Shown in pieces: positions 24,916 to 34,975 of a stretch of 64,000 nucleotides of DNA. The stretch's first letter is position 1; every line of letters begins with the position of its first letter. The position numbers were made by a program, and so were the translations under genes. The notes beneath the pieces are model-generated. The model was not told where the DNA came from. It saw nothing but the letters and a program-made list of their open reading frames with translations, and did not search any database. Source of the stretch: Acinetobacter populi (lineage in GTDB: Bacteria > Pseudomonadota > Gammaproteobacteria > Pseudomonadales > Moraxellaceae); the NCBI RefSeq assembly GCF_002174125.1, contig NZ_NEXX01000003.1, positions 75,749-139,748 on the forward strand. The letters are read 5' to 3'.

Positions 24916-25695
24916 TTAGACTTTATTTGATCGTGTAATACACTCAAAATTTGCTGTCGTGATGGCAGCAATATCCTCAACTGTTGTATCAAAAATCGTG
25001 GCCAGTGTCTGTGCGACAAAAGGCACATATTTCGGTTCATTAGCTTTACCACGATAAGGCACAGGTGCAAGATACGGACTATCTGTTTCAATTAAAAGAC
25101 GATCCAACGGGACCTGTTTTGCGACATCTCTTAAATCCTGTGCATTTTTAAAAGAAATAATCCCGGAAAAAGAGATATAAAAACCCAAATCCAATGCAGC
25201 TCTGGCTGTATCCCAATCCTCAGTGAAACAATGCAAAATACCATGTGTGGCATGCTCTGCCTTGAGGATATCAATGGTATCGTGTTTGGCATTACGGGTA
25301 TGAACAACCAAAGGTTTATGCAACTGCTGTGAAGCATGAATATGCCGGATAAAACAGGCTTTTTGCTGTTCGATAAATTCACAGCTATGGAAATAATCCA
25401 GTCCGGTTTCGCCAATCGCCCAAACTTTGTCCGACTGCGCTAGCTCAACCAACTTTTCTACTGTTGCGCGCTGCATCATCTCTGGATTTTCGCATGGATG
25501 CACGCCCACGCTATAACCGATTTCCGGATATTGTGCTGCAATTTTAGAGAGTGCAACATGGTCATCCAGTTCCACGGAAATACTCATCATCTGATTCACG
25601 CCGGCAGCTTTTGCTGCTTGAATTGCACCATCGAGTGCCCCTGCATAAGGTGATAAATCAAGCAGAGTTAAATGGCAATGCGAATCTACAAACAC
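24916..25695 (-). CDS. TatD family metal-dependent hydrolase (YcfH-like)
   Basis: A 259-residue TIM-barrel hydrolase. Metal ligands and signatures are DSHCHL at the N-terminus, GVHPCEN, IGETGLDYFHS, VVHTRNA, LHCFTED and IETDSPYLAP. TatD proteins act as 3'-5' exonucleases or deoxyribonucleases. The neighbourhood holB-pilZ-tatD is conserved across gammaproteobacteria and supports the YcfH-type member. Located 30 bases upstream of the TetR gene on the same strand. Confidence 0.9.
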   Translation of the reverse strand: MFVDSHCHLTLLDLSPYAGALDGAIQAAKAAGVNQMMSISVELDDHVALSKIAAQYPEIGYSVGVHPCENPEMMQRATVEKLVELAQSDKVWAIGETGLDYFHSCEFIEQQKACFIRHIHASQQLHKPLVVHTRNAKHDTIDILKAEHATHGILHCFTEDWDTARAALDLGFYISFSGIISFKNAQDLRDVAKQVPLDRLLIETDSPYLAPVPYRGKANEPKYVPFVAQTLATIFDTTVEDIAAITTANFECITRSNKV

Positions 25696-25760
25696 AGTTT
25701 ATCCTCGGTTTAAATATAGGGATGACATTCAGCTGTCATTTTGACGATATGCGCGAAAAA

Positions 25761-26105
25761 TTACATGGTGAATGTCGGTTTTTCGGAATTGAGGCTGCCA
25801 GCCAGTAGGCGTTCCACTTCATTACGAAAAGCAAAACCTTTTTCTCCCGAAAGCTGAATCGCAAAACCCTGTGGCTTTAAATTGTTTTGTTTGGGAGAAA
25901 TCCAGATCACTTTACCAGTGACCGGAAATTTTGATGATTGTTCCGGCAGACTCGCAATCACCAGCAATTCCTGACCAAACTTTACCGATTGTTGTGAAGG
26001 AACAAATAAACCTCCACCGGAAACGAATGGCATATAACATGCTTGTAAGCTCTCTTTATCTGGCATATTTGCCTGAATAATTGCACCACCGCGTGCTGGT
26101 AGCAT
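25761..26105 (-). CDS. pilZ: Type IV pilus protein PilZ
   Basis: A 114-residue PilZ-domain protein of the original PilZ type needed for type IV pilus biogenesis. It has MPFVSGGGLFVPS, VTGKVIWISPKQ and a C-terminal ETYLAG-like segment reading VERLLAGSLNSEKPTFTM. It lacks the RxxxR and DxSxxG motifs used for cyclic-di-GMP binding, as is true of Pseudomonas PilZ. It follows holB by 18 bases, as in many gammaproteobacteria. Confidence 0.9.
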   Translation of the reverse strand: MLPARGGAIIQANMPDKESLQACYMPFVSGGGLFVPSQQSVKFGQELLVIASLPEQSSKFPVTGKVIWISPKQNNLKPQGFAIQLSGEKGFAFRNEVERLLAGSLNSEKPTFTM

Positions 26106-26123
26106 TGTTTTTCTCCCGAATCG

Positions 26124-27164
26124 TTATGTAAAATCAACATTCATTAACTGAACGGTTAATTCATCAAAAATAAGCTGGGTTTGCACATTCTGCAATAACA
26201 TGCCATTTATTTTATTGATTTGCGTATATATAGCAAACAATTGTTGCAAGGAATAGAATTTTTCCAGTTTATCCAGTTGCAGATCGGTTTGTTTCACCGG
26301 TTGTTGCAGCTTTAAGGCAATACAATCCTGAATCAAATAACGCAACATGATCAATAGCTCTCGAAAATCCAGCTGTTTCGACCATTGGGTGGAAAATAGC
26401 ATGGGATAAGCTTTTTTATTGACCAGATCAATCCATGCATCAACAAAACTTTGCCGCTGCCGGAACCATTCGGTCTGTAAAATTTGCTCGGCTTTTAATG
26501 GCATTTCAGCAGCCAGTGACAAGGCAATTGAGGTCAGTTGATTTTGGTCTATCGGAGCTATTTGGCTTTGCGCATTATCATCAGCACCAACAATAGTTTG
26601 TTTAGCAAGATAGGCCTCTGCCTGATCAGATGAAATACGATCCAGCGCATATTGTTGTACCCGACTGCGAATAGTGGCAGGCAGTTTCAGCATGGCATCA
26701 CTGACCAGAATCATGACAACTCGCTCGCCCGGCTCTTCCAGTGTTTTAAGCAAGGCATTGGACGCAGCAATATTCAGATATTCGGCATGTTCGATTAAAA
26801 CCACACGCCATCCTTCAACCCGCTGTTGGACAAAATCACCCATCTCACGAATCTGGTCAATCTTGATCGCAGCGTAGCTTTGTTTTTTCTCATCAAAATC
26901 CGGCGCAATCCGTTTTAATTGTGGATGTGTCCCCGCAGCAATCCAGCGACAACTGGCACAATGTCCACAGGCGGACATGCCTTGTTTTTCGGTACACAAT
27001 AGCCACTGTGCGAATTGCTCGGCAAACTGCTGTTTACCACAGCCTTCTTTCCCATAAAACAAAAGCCCATGCCCGATATTAGGAAATCGCTCAACCAGAC
27101 GCTGCCACACCACAGTATGCCATGGCAGTAAAGCTTGAATTTTATCAGATTGGGCAGTTGTCAT
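26124..27164 (-). CDS. holB: DNA polymerase III delta-prime subunit HolB
   Basis: A 346-residue clamp-loader subunit. The N-terminal RecA-like domain has a degenerate P-loop GKEGCGKQQ, the four-Cys zinc module CGHCASC with an earlier LLCTEKQGMSAC, and VVLIEHAEYLNIAASNALLKTLEEP, the SRC-box-type region ending TIRSRVQQY. As a stator subunit it need not hydrolyse ATP. I chose the ATG at 27164 because it gives the family N-terminus MTTAQSDKIQALLPWH. It lies between kdsB and pilZ. Confidence 0.9.
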   Translation of the reverse strand: MTTAQSDKIQALLPWHTVVWQRLVERFPNIGHGLLFYGKEGCGKQQFAEQFAQWLLCTEKQGMSACGHCASCRWIAAGTHPQLKRIAPDFDEKKQSYAAIKIDQIREMGDFVQQRVEGWRVVLIEHAEYLNIAASNALLKTLEEPGERVVMILVSDAMLKLPATIRSRVQQYALDRISSDQAEAYLAKQTIVGADDNAQSQIAPIDQNQLTSIALSLAAEMPLKAEQILQTEWFRQRQSFVDAWIDLVNKKAYPMLFSTQWSKQLDFRELLIMLRYLIQDCIALKLQQPVKQTDLQLDKLEKFYSLQQLFAIYTQINKINGMLLQNVQTQLIFDELTVQLMNVDFT

Positions 27165-27224
27165 AGAAAAATTACACGATCCATTGATCAATAAAAAATT
27201 AATAAAATTTAAATAGATCAAACA

Positions 27225-28001
27225 CTATTCAAAGGTTTGCCGCGGCATTGCGTTCAAACGATCCAGATCCTGTTGGGTGTCCACGCCTGGCGGAAGATTC
27301 GCCTGTGCAACATCAATTGCAATACGATGACCATTTTCAAGTACACGCAATTGTTCCAGACTTTCCAGTTGTTCCAATGTCCCCATCGGCCAACCCACAA
27401 AATCCTGTAAAAGTTGTACCCGATACCCATACAAACCCAAATGGCGGTATGCATGTTGATGTAAAGTTTTATCTGTATTGCATTCCACATTTTTGGCTGC
27501 GTCACGATCATAGGGAATCGTGGCACGGCTAAAATACAATGCTTCATTGTGTTTGGACATCACCACTTTAACAATACTATCACGTTCAAACTCGTCCAGA
27601 TGAAGAATCGGTTCACATAGGGTTGCCATGGCACAATGTGGATAGCGAATCAATAAATCGGCAACTTGCTGTACCAGTGATGCAGGTAATAAAGGTTCGT
27701 CACCTTGGACATTGACCACAATATCCGCTGCATCCCAGCCCTTAATTTTTGCCACTTCACTTAAACGATCGGTTCCTGATGGATGCGCTGGAGATGTCAA
27801 AACAACATCAATATTCTCGGCAACACAACATTCCACGATACGCTGGTCATCGGTTGCCACACATAGATCATCAAAACCTTCGACTTTACGTGCCTGATCA
27901 ACAACCCGTAAAATCATGGCACGACCATGAATTTGTAATAATGGCTTGGCCGGCAGTCGGGAACTGGAATAGCGGGCAGGAATAACAATATGTTTTTTCA
28001 T
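27225..28001 (-). CDS. kdsB: CMP-Kdo synthetase KdsB
   Basis: A 258-residue nucleotidyltransferase that activates Kdo for LPS core synthesis. It shows [19 protein letters not shown] at the N-terminus, [12 protein letters not shown] with the metal Asp, and [12 protein letters not shown] toward the C-terminus. Part of the exbBD-msbA-lpxK-kdsB envelope block; lpxK is 17 bases upstream. Confidence 0.94.
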   Translation of the reverse strand: MKKHIVIPARYSSSRLPAKPLLQIHGRAMILRVVDQARKVEGFDDLCVATDDQRIVECCVAENIDVVLTSPAHPSGTDRLSEVAKIKGWDAADIVVNVQGDEPLLPASLVQQVADLLIRYPHCAMATLCEPILHLDEFERDSIVKVVMSKHNEALYFSRATIPYDRDAAKNVECNTDKTLHQHAYRHLGLYGYRVQLLQDFVGWPMGTLEQLESLEQLRVLENGHRIAIDVAQANLPPGVDTQQDLDRLNAMPRQTFE

Positions 28002-28018
28002 GGCTTTACACTTAAATT

Positions 28019-29020
28019 TTAAAATGAATCATCAGAAACTGCGATATCCAGTTGACGTAACTGTTTATTTAACTGGTGATAACATGCATCAGACAGTATC
28101 GCTTCTACAGGAACCACCCAGATCCGTTGCAATTGCTCAGGTTGATCTGCCCAAAGCTGCTGTAACTTTACTGCATCCTTGGCTGTGGTAATGATCGGCT
28201 GTGCAGTAAATGTTTTAAAATCATCTAGACAGTATCGATGATGATCAGCAAAAACATGTGCAGTATATTGCACATTGATCTGAGCCAGTGTTTGAAAAAA
28301 ACGCTCCGGAAAACCAATACCCACCACAGCCTGATAATGAACTGTTGCATCAAAGACCCGACTGTCATCTCCCAGACAATAGGGCTGTCCGACTGCAAGA
28401 TGCATATTCAGGGCAGAACTGGCATGTGCATTGTGCTCAATAACAGTCACATCTTCTAGTCTGGACAAAGGTTCCCGCAAAAAACCTTCTGGTAATAATC
28501 GCCCATTGCCAAAGCCACGCGCACTGTCTACCACCACCCACTCAATATCACGTTGTAAGGCAAAATGCTGTAAGCCATCATCGCTTAAAACCAAATCAAG
28601 CTCATAGTGTCCAAGCAATAGTTCAATCGCCTGCTGCCGATTTGCACCCACTGCCATCGGAACATGCGTTGATTGAACAATCAATTTCGGTTCATCACCC
28701 ACCTGTGAAGCAAGCGATTGGTCACTCACTAAGGCAGGAAATGGCCCTTCGCCACCATACCCTCGACTAATCACGCCCACACTGATGTGCTGCTGTTGTA
28801 GATATTTAACCAGATTAATAATTAACGGGGTTTTTCCACTGCCCCCAACCGTGATATTACCAATGATCATCACCGGCACAGGGGCATGATAGGCATGTTT
28901 GCTTTGAGAAGATTTCTGAAATAAAAAAACGCCCCGATATAACCAGGATAAAGGACGGAGTAAGATCAGCCAGGATGACTGTTTTTGCCACGCCTGCTGA
29001 ATTCTATCTGCCAAATCCAT
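28019..29020 (-). CDS. lpxK: Tetraacyldisaccharide 4'-kinase LpxK
   Basis: A 333-residue inner-membrane-associated kinase that phosphorylates the lipid A precursor at the 4' position. It has the P-loop [37 protein letters not shown] and a C-terminal TTAKDAVKL motif. The N-terminus ([20 protein letters not shown]) is the membrane-interfacial helix. It begins 7 bases after msbA, so LPS lipid kinase and flippase are made together. Confidence 0.95.
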   Translation of the reverse strand: MDLADRIQQAWQKQSSWLILLRPLSWLYRGVFLFQKSSQSKHAYHAPVPVMIIGNITVGGSGKTPLIINLVKYLQQQHISVGVISRGYGGEGPFPALVSDQSLASQVGDEPKLIVQSTHVPMAVGANRQQAIELLLGHYELDLVLSDDGLQHFALQRDIEWVVVDSARGFGNGRLLPEGFLREPLSRLEDVTVIEHNAHASSALNMHLAVGQPYCLGDDSRVFDATVHYQAVVGIGFPERFFQTLAQINVQYTAHVFADHHRYCLDDFKTFTAQPIITTAKDAVKLQQLWADQPEQLQRIWVVPVEAILSDACYHQLNKQLRQLDIAVSDDSF

Positions 29021-29027
29021 GGTTTGC

Positions 29028-30767
29028 TTATCCTATCTGGGGATCCAGACTAAACTGGCGCTGGTGTAGTTTGGCATATGCACCCTGCTTAAGCAGAAGC
29101 GACTGATGGGTACCTTCCTCAATGATCTGACCATGATCCATCACCACAATACGATCTGCTTTTTCAATGGTGGACAGACGATGTGCAATGACAATGGTGG
29201 TTCTGCCCTGCATCGCACGATCTAGCGCCTGTTGAATATAATGCTCAGACTGATTGTCGAGCGCACTGGTCGCCTCATCGAGAATCAAAATCGGTGCATT
29301 TTTCAACATGGCACGAGCAATTGAGATACGTTGACGTTGTCCACCGGAAAGATTCAATCCATTGGCACCAAGCATGGTGTCATAACCATGTGGTAACTCC
29401 ATGATAAAATCATGTGCATATGCTGCTTTTGCTGCGGCAACAATTTCCGCTTCACTGGCATTTGACAATTCACCATAGGCAATATTGTCACGTACACTAC
29501 GGTCAAATAAAATCACCTGCTGGTTTACAATCGCAATATTATGTCTTAAATGCAATAACTCGATATCTTCAATTTTATACCCATCAACCAAAAGCTCACC
29601 GGAACTATGTTGCTGATAACGCAATATAGAATTTACCAGGGTTGATTTACCCGCACCGGAACGCCCAACCAATGCTACCGTTTCACCGGGTTGGATATCG
29701 AGGCTTAAATGTGACAAAGCCTCAGTTCCATCAGGATAAGACAGACTGACATTCTGAAATTGAATATGACCGCGAATTGCCGGTTTTAATGTACCCAGAT
29801 TATCTTCATCAGGAGTATCCAGTAAATCAAACACCGATTGTGCCGCAGCAAGTCCACGCTGAATTTTCTCATTCACCTCAGTCAATGCTTTGACCGGTTT
29901 ACTCAATAATCCCGCAGCCGTAATAAATGCAACGAACTCGCCAGCAGTCGTCCCACCGAGAATTTGTGGCCGCAATGCAATCCAGACTACTGCACTCATG
30001 GCCAAAGCCATAATTAATTGTACAATTGGTGAATTTAAACTGACGACCACCACCAGTTTTAAGCCTTTTTGCAGGTTTTCCAGTGAATACTTATGAAAAC
30101 GCTGACGTTCATACTCCTGTCCGCCATAGCCTTTCACTACAGAATAGCCATTTACTGTTTCCTGTACCACGTGACTGACATCACCCATGGTATTTTGCAA
30201 TTGCACCGATAATTTGCGCATCCGCTTTGAGGCATTTCTAATGACCAGACCAATCAGTGGCGCAATGATTAAAATGGTTAATGATAAACGCCAGTTGATA
30301 TAAAACAGATAGCCTAATAAACCGACGACAGTTAAACCATCACGAACCAGTGTTTTTAAGGATTCGGTGGAGGCCGCAGTCACCTGTTCAACATTATAAA
30401 TGACTTTGGCGGAAATATGTCCGCTGGAATTATCTAGATAATATTGTGTCGGCAATTTCACCAATTTTTCAAAAATTTGCTGCCGCATGGTAAAAATCAG
30501 ATTACGGGAAATCACTGCGGAGAAATAACTCCCCAGAAATGCACCAATTCCGCGGAAAAAAAACAAAGAAATAATTAAAACGGGAAAAAGGTTCTTGGCT
30601 GATTGATCGGTATCATTAATCGCATCAATAATGTATTTAATCAACTGGGCAATCGAGACTTCTGTCGCTGCATTAATTGCATAACCCAGCAATACCAGCA
30701 AGCCAACACGCCAGTATCCTTTTAAATAGGACAGTAAACGAAAATATACCTGCAAATCACGCTTCAC
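29028..30767 (-). CDS. msbA: Lipid A export ABC transporter MsbA
   Basis: A 579-residue half-transporter with six membrane helices (to about residue 320) and a C-terminal ATPase. The nucleotide domain has Walker A GRSGAGKST, signature LSGGQRQR, Walker B ILILDEAT and a switch His in IAHRLS. MsbA flips lipid A-core across the inner membrane. The start is GTG and overlaps the exbD stop by one base, so translation is probably coupled. Adjacent lpxK supports the lipid A role. Confidence 0.94.
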   Translation of the reverse strand: MKRDLQVYFRLLSYLKGYWRVGLLVLLGYAINAATEVSIAQLIKYIIDAINDTDQSAKNLFPVLIISLFFFRGIGAFLGSYFSAVISRNLIFTMRQQIFEKLVKLPTQYYLDNSSGHISAKVIYNVEQVTAASTESLKTLVRDGLTVVGLLGYLFYINWRLSLTILIIAPLIGLVIRNASKRMRKLSVQLQNTMGDVSHVVQETVNGYSVVKGYGGQEYERQRFHKYSLENLQKGLKLVVVVSLNSPIVQLIMALAMSAVVWIALRPQILGGTTAGEFVAFITAAGLLSKPVKALTEVNEKIQRGLAAAQSVFDLLDTPDEDNLGTLKPAIRGHIQFQNVSLSYPDGTEALSHLSLDIQPGETVALVGRSGAGKSTLVNSILRYQQHSSGELLVDGYKIEDIELLHLRHNIAIVNQQVILFDRSVRDNIAYGELSNASEAEIVAAAKAAYAHDFIMELPHGYDTMLGANGLNLSGGQRQRISIARAMLKNAPILILDEATSALDNQSEHYIQQALDRAMQGRTTIVIAHRLSTIEKADRIVVMDHGQIIEEGTHQSLLLKQGAYAKLHQRQFSLDPQIG

Positions 30768-31192
30768 TAATTGTAGCCTCGAGCCGGAACTTTGGTACTA
30801 ATATTAATATTCATAAATCCTAATTTACCTGCAACATCCATCACCCGTACCACATCCTGATGCGTTGCTTTGGCATCCGCAGCAATGATCAATGGCATAT
30901 CATGGCGATTTGCTGTGGCTTGTTTAATCGCCGTCGTCAATTGTACTTCATCATTACCTGCAAGCGCCTGCCCGTTGACCAGATATTTACCCGACGACTG
31001 TACCACAACCTCGACTTTATCGTCGTATGATTTTGGTGGTACACCCTGTGCATCGGGCAAGGTCAGATTAACCCGACTATGCTGATTGAAACTGGTCGAA
31101 ACCAGTAAAAAAACCAGTAAAAACAATAAACAGTCAATCATTGGTGTGAGATTGACTTCTATTTCATTTACGCGTGGCCGGTTAAACTTCAT
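30767..31192 (-). CDS. exbD: ExbD/TolR family energy-transducing membrane protein
   Basis: A 141-residue protein with one N-terminal transmembrane helix (IDCLLFLLVFLLVSTSF) and a periplasmic domain. The proton-relay Asp lies at the helix start in VNLTPMIDCL. ExbD works with ExbB to use the proton motive force, classically for TonB. I chose the ATG at 31192, directly after the ExbB stop. The position before msbA-lpxK is a known arrangement and suggests this pair may serve something other than iron uptake. Confidence 0.88.
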   Translation of the reverse strand: MKFNRPRVNEIEVNLTPMIDCLLFLLVFLLVSTSFNQHSRVNLTLPDAQGVPPKSYDDKVEVVVQSSGKYLVNGQALAGNDEVQLTTAIKQATANRHDMPLIIAADAKATHQDVVRVMDVAGKLGFMNINISTKVPARGYN

Positions 31193-31193
31193 C

Positions 31194-31835
31194 TTAAACT
31201 GGCTCCTGCTCGGTATCAGAAGCAGCGCTTTTGGCTTTACTGTAAAACAATATGGCATGGTACATGGTTGCCTGCTGTTCCATTTCAACCACCAACTCTA
31301 CCACAACCCGCTGAAAATAACGGTATGCAATCAGTGCCGGAATCGCCACAATCATACCTGCCGCAGTGGTGATTAATGCTTTCGATACACCATTGGCCAG
31401 CATTGCCGGATCGGTAACGCCACCAGAATTGACTGCCAAAAATGCCTCAATAATACCAAGCACTGTCCCTAACAGACCAAGTAAAGGTGAAATTGCACCA
31501 ATTGTGCCTAAAAAATTAATATTTTTTTCCAGTTGAGAGATTTGTACGCTCGCTTCGGTCTGCATCTGAATTTTTACAAATTCGGCATTTTTAAAACGAA
31601 ACATGTATCCCTTTTGCAAAATTTTGCCTAAAGGACTCTTAAATAACTCTTGTTGATCCTGTACCGTGAGATTATCACTACTTGAGCGTAATATAATCTC
31701 ATTGACTAAATTTTTTGGGATAATTCGTGAACGCTTTAAACGCATAAATCGTTCAATAATGATCGCCATTGCTGCAATCGAACACGCCAGCAAAGGCAGC
31801 ATCAGCCATCCGCCAGCTTTAATAAACTCCCACAT
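31194..31835 (-). CDS. exbB: ExbB/TolQ family proton channel protein
   Basis: A 213-residue inner-membrane protein with three predicted helices. It carries the family hallmark TIGAISPLLGLLGTVLGIIEAF, followed by ALITTAAGMIVAIPALIAYRYF. It forms the pentameric channel around ExbD. First gene of the exbB-exbD-msbA-lpxK-kdsB run; parB lies upstream by 29 bases on the same strand, so the operon may extend further. Confidence 0.9.
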   Translation of the reverse strand: MWEFIKAGGWLMLPLLACSIAAMAIIIERFMRLKRSRIIPKNLVNEIILRSSSDNLTVQDQQELFKSPLGKILQKGYMFRFKNAEFVKIQMQTEASVQISQLEKNINFLGTIGAISPLLGLLGTVLGIIEAFLAVNSGGVTDPAMLANGVSKALITTAAGMIVAIPALIAYRYFQRVVVELVVEMEQQATMYHAILFYSKAKSAASDTEQEPV

Positions 31836-31864
31836 ACACCCCTCTTTTTAAAACTTTTTATAAA

Positions 31865-32761
31865 CTAAGCATCTGGTAAGCAAATATTTAAAATTCCATC
31901 AAGCTCTTCCAGCGAATGATATTTAATCACAATTTTGCCTTTGCCTTTGGTATTGTGATCAATCTGTACCTGTGCGCCAAATCTTTCCGCTAGGCGATCT
32001 GTTAACTGGTGAATATCCGAATTGACCATTTTTTTATCCTGTTTCTCGGTCTTGGGTTCCAACCATTCACGTACCAATTGCTCGGTCTGACGTACCGATA
32101 GATTTTTTTTCACAACCAGCTCTGCAACTTGTGCCTGTTCAAGTTTTTTCAGCGGCAACAATGCTCTGGCATGTCCCATATCAATTTTTTGCTGATTTAA
32201 TAATTCTTTTACCGAATTTTCCAGACTTAATAACCGCAATAAATTACTGACTGTTGCGCGCGCTTTACCGACTGTTTCAGCAATTTCCTGATGACTTAAA
32301 CCAAATTCTTCATGAAAGCGTTGCAATGCCAACGCCTGCTCCATCGGGTTTAAATCCTGACGCTGAATATTTTCAATCAATGACAAGGCTATGGCAACTT
32401 GATCGGAAATATCTCGTACAATTGCCGGAATATGACTCAAGCCTGCCAATTGTGCTGCACGCCAGCGACGTTCACCGGCGATAATTTCGTAACTGTCCTG
32501 ATCGGCAAGTTTACGAATGACGATGGGCTGCATCACCCCGTGTTGTTTAATGGATTCGGCAAGTTCCTGTAACTCGTCCTCATCAATATGTCGACGCGGT
32601 TGATAGACACCTCTTTGTAACAGTGCCACATCAACACTTTCCAATTGACCATCTGCAATCACTGCTGATGGCTCGGCAAGGGTTTGTTTTTCACGCTGAA
32701 TTGAACCAAGCAAAGCATCCAGACCACGCCCTTTTGCCAGACCACGCTTTTTGGTTGTCAT
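31865..32761 (-). CDS. parB: Chromosome partitioning protein ParB (Spo0J)
   Basis: A 298-residue ParB. The N-terminal motif is KRGLAKGRGLDALLG. The CTPase/ParB-N box contains GVYQPRR and ELAESIKQHGVMQPIVIRK, then GERRWRAAQLAGL. The helix-turn-helix region is GLSHQEIAETVGKARATVSNLLRLL. It loads on parS sites as a CTP-dependent clamp. It overlaps parA by 4 bases. I saw no perfect GTTTCACGTGAAAC-type parS site in the window. Confidence 0.94.
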   Translation of the reverse strand: MTTKKRGLAKGRGLDALLGSIQREKQTLAEPSAVIADGQLESVDVALLQRGVYQPRRHIDEDELQELAESIKQHGVMQPIVIRKLADQDSYEIIAGERRWRAAQLAGLSHIPAIVRDISDQVAIALSLIENIQRQDLNPMEQALALQRFHEEFGLSHQEIAETVGKARATVSNLLRLLSLENSVKELLNQQKIDMGHARALLPLKKLEQAQVAELVVKKNLSVRQTEQLVREWLEPKTEKQDKKMVNSDIHQLTDRLAERFGAQVQIDHNTKGKGKIVIKYHSLEELDGILNICLPDA

Positions 32762-33534
32762 GCTTTTGCTCCCTGTTTTACTTTCTTCATCAATTCTGCG
32801 GCAAAATTCAAATAAGCCACTGCACCTTTGGAACTTTTTTCAAAATAAATCACCGGTAAACCATGCGCAGGTGCTTCTGCCAGTCGTACATTACGCGGAA
32901 TCACTGTATCGAAAAGTTTTTTACCAAAGTAATTTTCTAGCTCTGCCGATACATCTTTTGCCAATGCATTTCGACCATCGAACATGGTACGCACGACGCC
33001 CAAAATTTCCAAATCGGGATTCAAGGTCTGGTTAATGCGTTCAATGGTCTGGCATAAATCAGCCAAGCCTTCTAAGGCATAATATTCGCACTGCATCGGA
33101 ATTAGCACGCTATCAGCAGCACATAAAGCATTTACCGTAATCAGACTTAAACTTGGTGCACAGTCAATGATGATAAAATCATAGGATTTTTCTATTTGTT
33201 TTAAGGCATCACGTAAAATAAATTCACGCTCTGCCTGCTCGGCAATGGACAACTCCACCCCGGCCAATTCACGATTGGAGCCCAATACTTTGTACAAGGC
33301 TTCACTTTTGGTAACTGCTGCCTCAATCGGCGCATCTCCCAGCAAAACATCAGCTACGGTATAGGTTAATTCATTTTTTTGCACACCAGAACCCATGGTC
33401 GCATTGCCTTGCGAATCAAGATCGACCAAGAGCACCCGTTTTTTTAAAATGGCTAATGAGGCTGCCAAATTTACAGCAGTCGTGGTTTTGGCCACGCCAC
33501 CTTTTTGATTTGCAATTGCTATAATTTTAGCCAT
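32758..33534 (-). CDS. parA: Chromosome partitioning ATPase ParA (Soj)
   Basis: A 258-residue Walker ATPase. The deviant Walker A reads KGGVAKTTT, with Ala where most ParA proteins have Gly but with both Lys residues kept. Later motifs are LLVDLDSQGNAT and IIIDCAPSL. ParA dimers on the nucleoid pull ParB-parS complexes. The rsmG-parA-parB order is the conserved chromosomal arrangement. Confidence 0.94.
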   Translation of the reverse strand: MAKIIAIANQKGGVAKTTTAVNLAASLAILKKRVLLVDLDSQGNATMGSGVQKNELTYTVADVLLGDAPIEAAVTKSEALYKVLGSNRELAGVELSIAEQAEREFILRDALKQIEKSYDFIIIDCAPSLSLITVNALCAADSVLIPMQCEYYALEGLADLCQTIERINQTLNPDLEILGVVRTMFDGRNALAKDVSAELENYFGKKLFDTVIPRNVRLAEAPAHGLPVIYFEKSSKGAVAYLNFAAELMKKVKQGAKA

Positions 33535-33570
33535 GACAGCACCACTTTATTTTCATCCATTTTCTCATCG

Positions 33571-34200
33571 TTATGACGCACTTAACAAAATCAAATGCCG
33601 TTGTTCATCTAAATGCGGAACCTTTAACTGAATCACCTGTTGTTGATAATCAGACAATTGTGCCAGCTCTTCGGTTGGCACAACACCTTTCATTGCAGCA
33701 ATCACAGAATGTTCGTGCATATAAGGTTTTGACAGGCTAACAAAATCCAGCAAGGATGCAAATGCCCGACTGGTAATCACATCAAAATGTCCCAGTTTGT
33801 CAATATGTTCCTGATCTTCAACTCGTGTCTGTACCGCTTGCACATTAGGCAGCTTCATATCAGCAATAAACTGTTTTAAAAAACGAATTTTTTTACCATT
33901 TGAATCGAGTAGTACACAAGTCCGCTCAGGTTGGCACAAAGCAATAATCAGACCGGGCATACCGCCACCAGTACCAATATCAATCAGACGACCTTCGGGC
34001 AAATAAGGCAGAATACTCAAACTATCGAGCAAATGTTTCACAAGCATTTCTTTTGGATCACGAATTGCTGTGAGGTTAAATGCCTTATTCCAGAGCACCA
34101 ATGCATCCTGATATTTAAGCAAATGATCAAGTACATCTGATGATAGCTCTAGGTTTAAAGCCTTTACACCTTGTTGCAGGCTTTGATAAAAAGGATGCAT
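33571..34200 (-). CDS. rsmG: 16S rRNA (guanine527-N7)-methyltransferase RsmG
   Basis: A 209-residue SAM methyltransferase that makes m7G527 in 16S rRNA; its loss gives low-level streptomycin resistance in other bacteria. It has LLDSLSILPYLPEG, the SAM loop LIDIGTGGGMPGLIIAL, VLLDSNGKKIRFL and VITSRAFASL. It precedes parA by 36 bases in the typical gidB-parA-parB context. mnmG is not adjacent. Confidence 0.94.
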   Translation of the reverse strand: MHPFYQSLQQGVKALNLELSSDVLDHLLKYQDALVLWNKAFNLTAIRDPKEMLVKHLLDSLSILPYLPEGRLIDIGTGGGMPGLIIALCQPERTCVLLDSNGKKIRFLKQFIADMKLPNVQAVQTRVEDQEHIDKLGHFDVITSRAFASLLDFVSLSKPYMHEHSVIAAMKGVVPTEELAQLSDYQQQVIQLKVPHLDEQRHLILLSAS

Positions 34201-34288
34201 AAAATTATCTGGTCAGTTGAATTATGGCAGTATTATAACGTGGAACATTACCCAAAACACAAATGGTATTTTTGTTAAATGCCGTGTT

Positions 34289-34975
34289 TTAAATCAATTG
34301 CATACGAATTTTTTGATCAAGTTGTTGCAAGCGTTCCGGTGTGCCTACATCCACCCAGCAACTTGCCATTTTTTCACCACTCACCAGACCCTGTGTCATG
34401 GCAGCTTTAAGCAAGGGTGCCAAAGGTCGTTTGCCCTGTGGCAAGTCTGCAAATAGCTTAGGTGAAAGTACACTAATCCCGGCAAAAGTCAAAGGTTCAC
34501 CGTCCTGTGCTTGCTCAAAGGTATAAATTCGGTTCTGTTTAAGCAAAAAATCCCCATTCGGATGTTGTGGCGGATTTTCTACCAACACCAAATGTGCAAG
34601 ATCATTACCCAGATTCAGTTTTGATAAATTATCAAAGTCGTAACGACTCCAGACATCACCATTCACCACCATAAACGGTTCATCACCCAACTGGGACAAT
34701 GCCTGAATAATACCACCTGCGGTTTCCAGCCCCTCATCTTCAAGTGACCAGTGAATATTTACTCCATATTGCGCACCATCACCCAGTGCTGCAACCAGTT
34801 TTTGCTTGAGCCAAGCCGCATTAATTACAATATCGGTAATACCTATCTTTTTTAAGGCTTCGATATGCCAAACAATTAATGGTTTATCAGCTACTTTAAG
34901 TAAAGGTTTTGGTGTTTCAAGGGTTAAAGGACGCATGCGACTACCAAAGCCGGCTGCAAGAATCATGGCTTTCAT
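34289..34975 (-). CDS. murU: N-acetylmuramate-1-phosphate uridylyltransferase MurU
   Basis: A 228-residue nucleotidyltransferase. It starts MKAMILAAGFGSRMRPLT and continues with the LETPKPLLKVADKPLI segment and a metal site in FMVVNGDVWS. MurU makes UDP-MurNAc from MurNAc-1-phosphate in the cell-wall recycling route that bypasses MurA and fosfomycin. The overlap with amgK (4 bases) fixes the pathway assignment; without amgK it would only be a generic sugar-phosphate nucleotidyltransferase. Confidence 0.9.
   Translation of the reverse strand: MKAMILAAGFGSRMRPLTLETPKPLLKVADKPLIVWHIEALKKIGITDIVINAAWLKQKLVAALGDGAQYGVNIHWSLEDEGLETAGGIIQALSQLGDEPFMVVNGDVWSRYDFDNLSKLNLGNDLAHLVLVENPPQHPNGDFLLKQNRIYTFEQAQDGEPLTFAGISVLSPKLFADLPQGKRPLAPLLKAAMTQGLVSGEKMASCWVDVGTPERLQQLDQKIRMQLI

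Noticed and set aside
31865..34200. parS sites near parA/parB
   Set aside because: I looked for GTTTCACGTGAAAC-like palindromes and saw none that match well.
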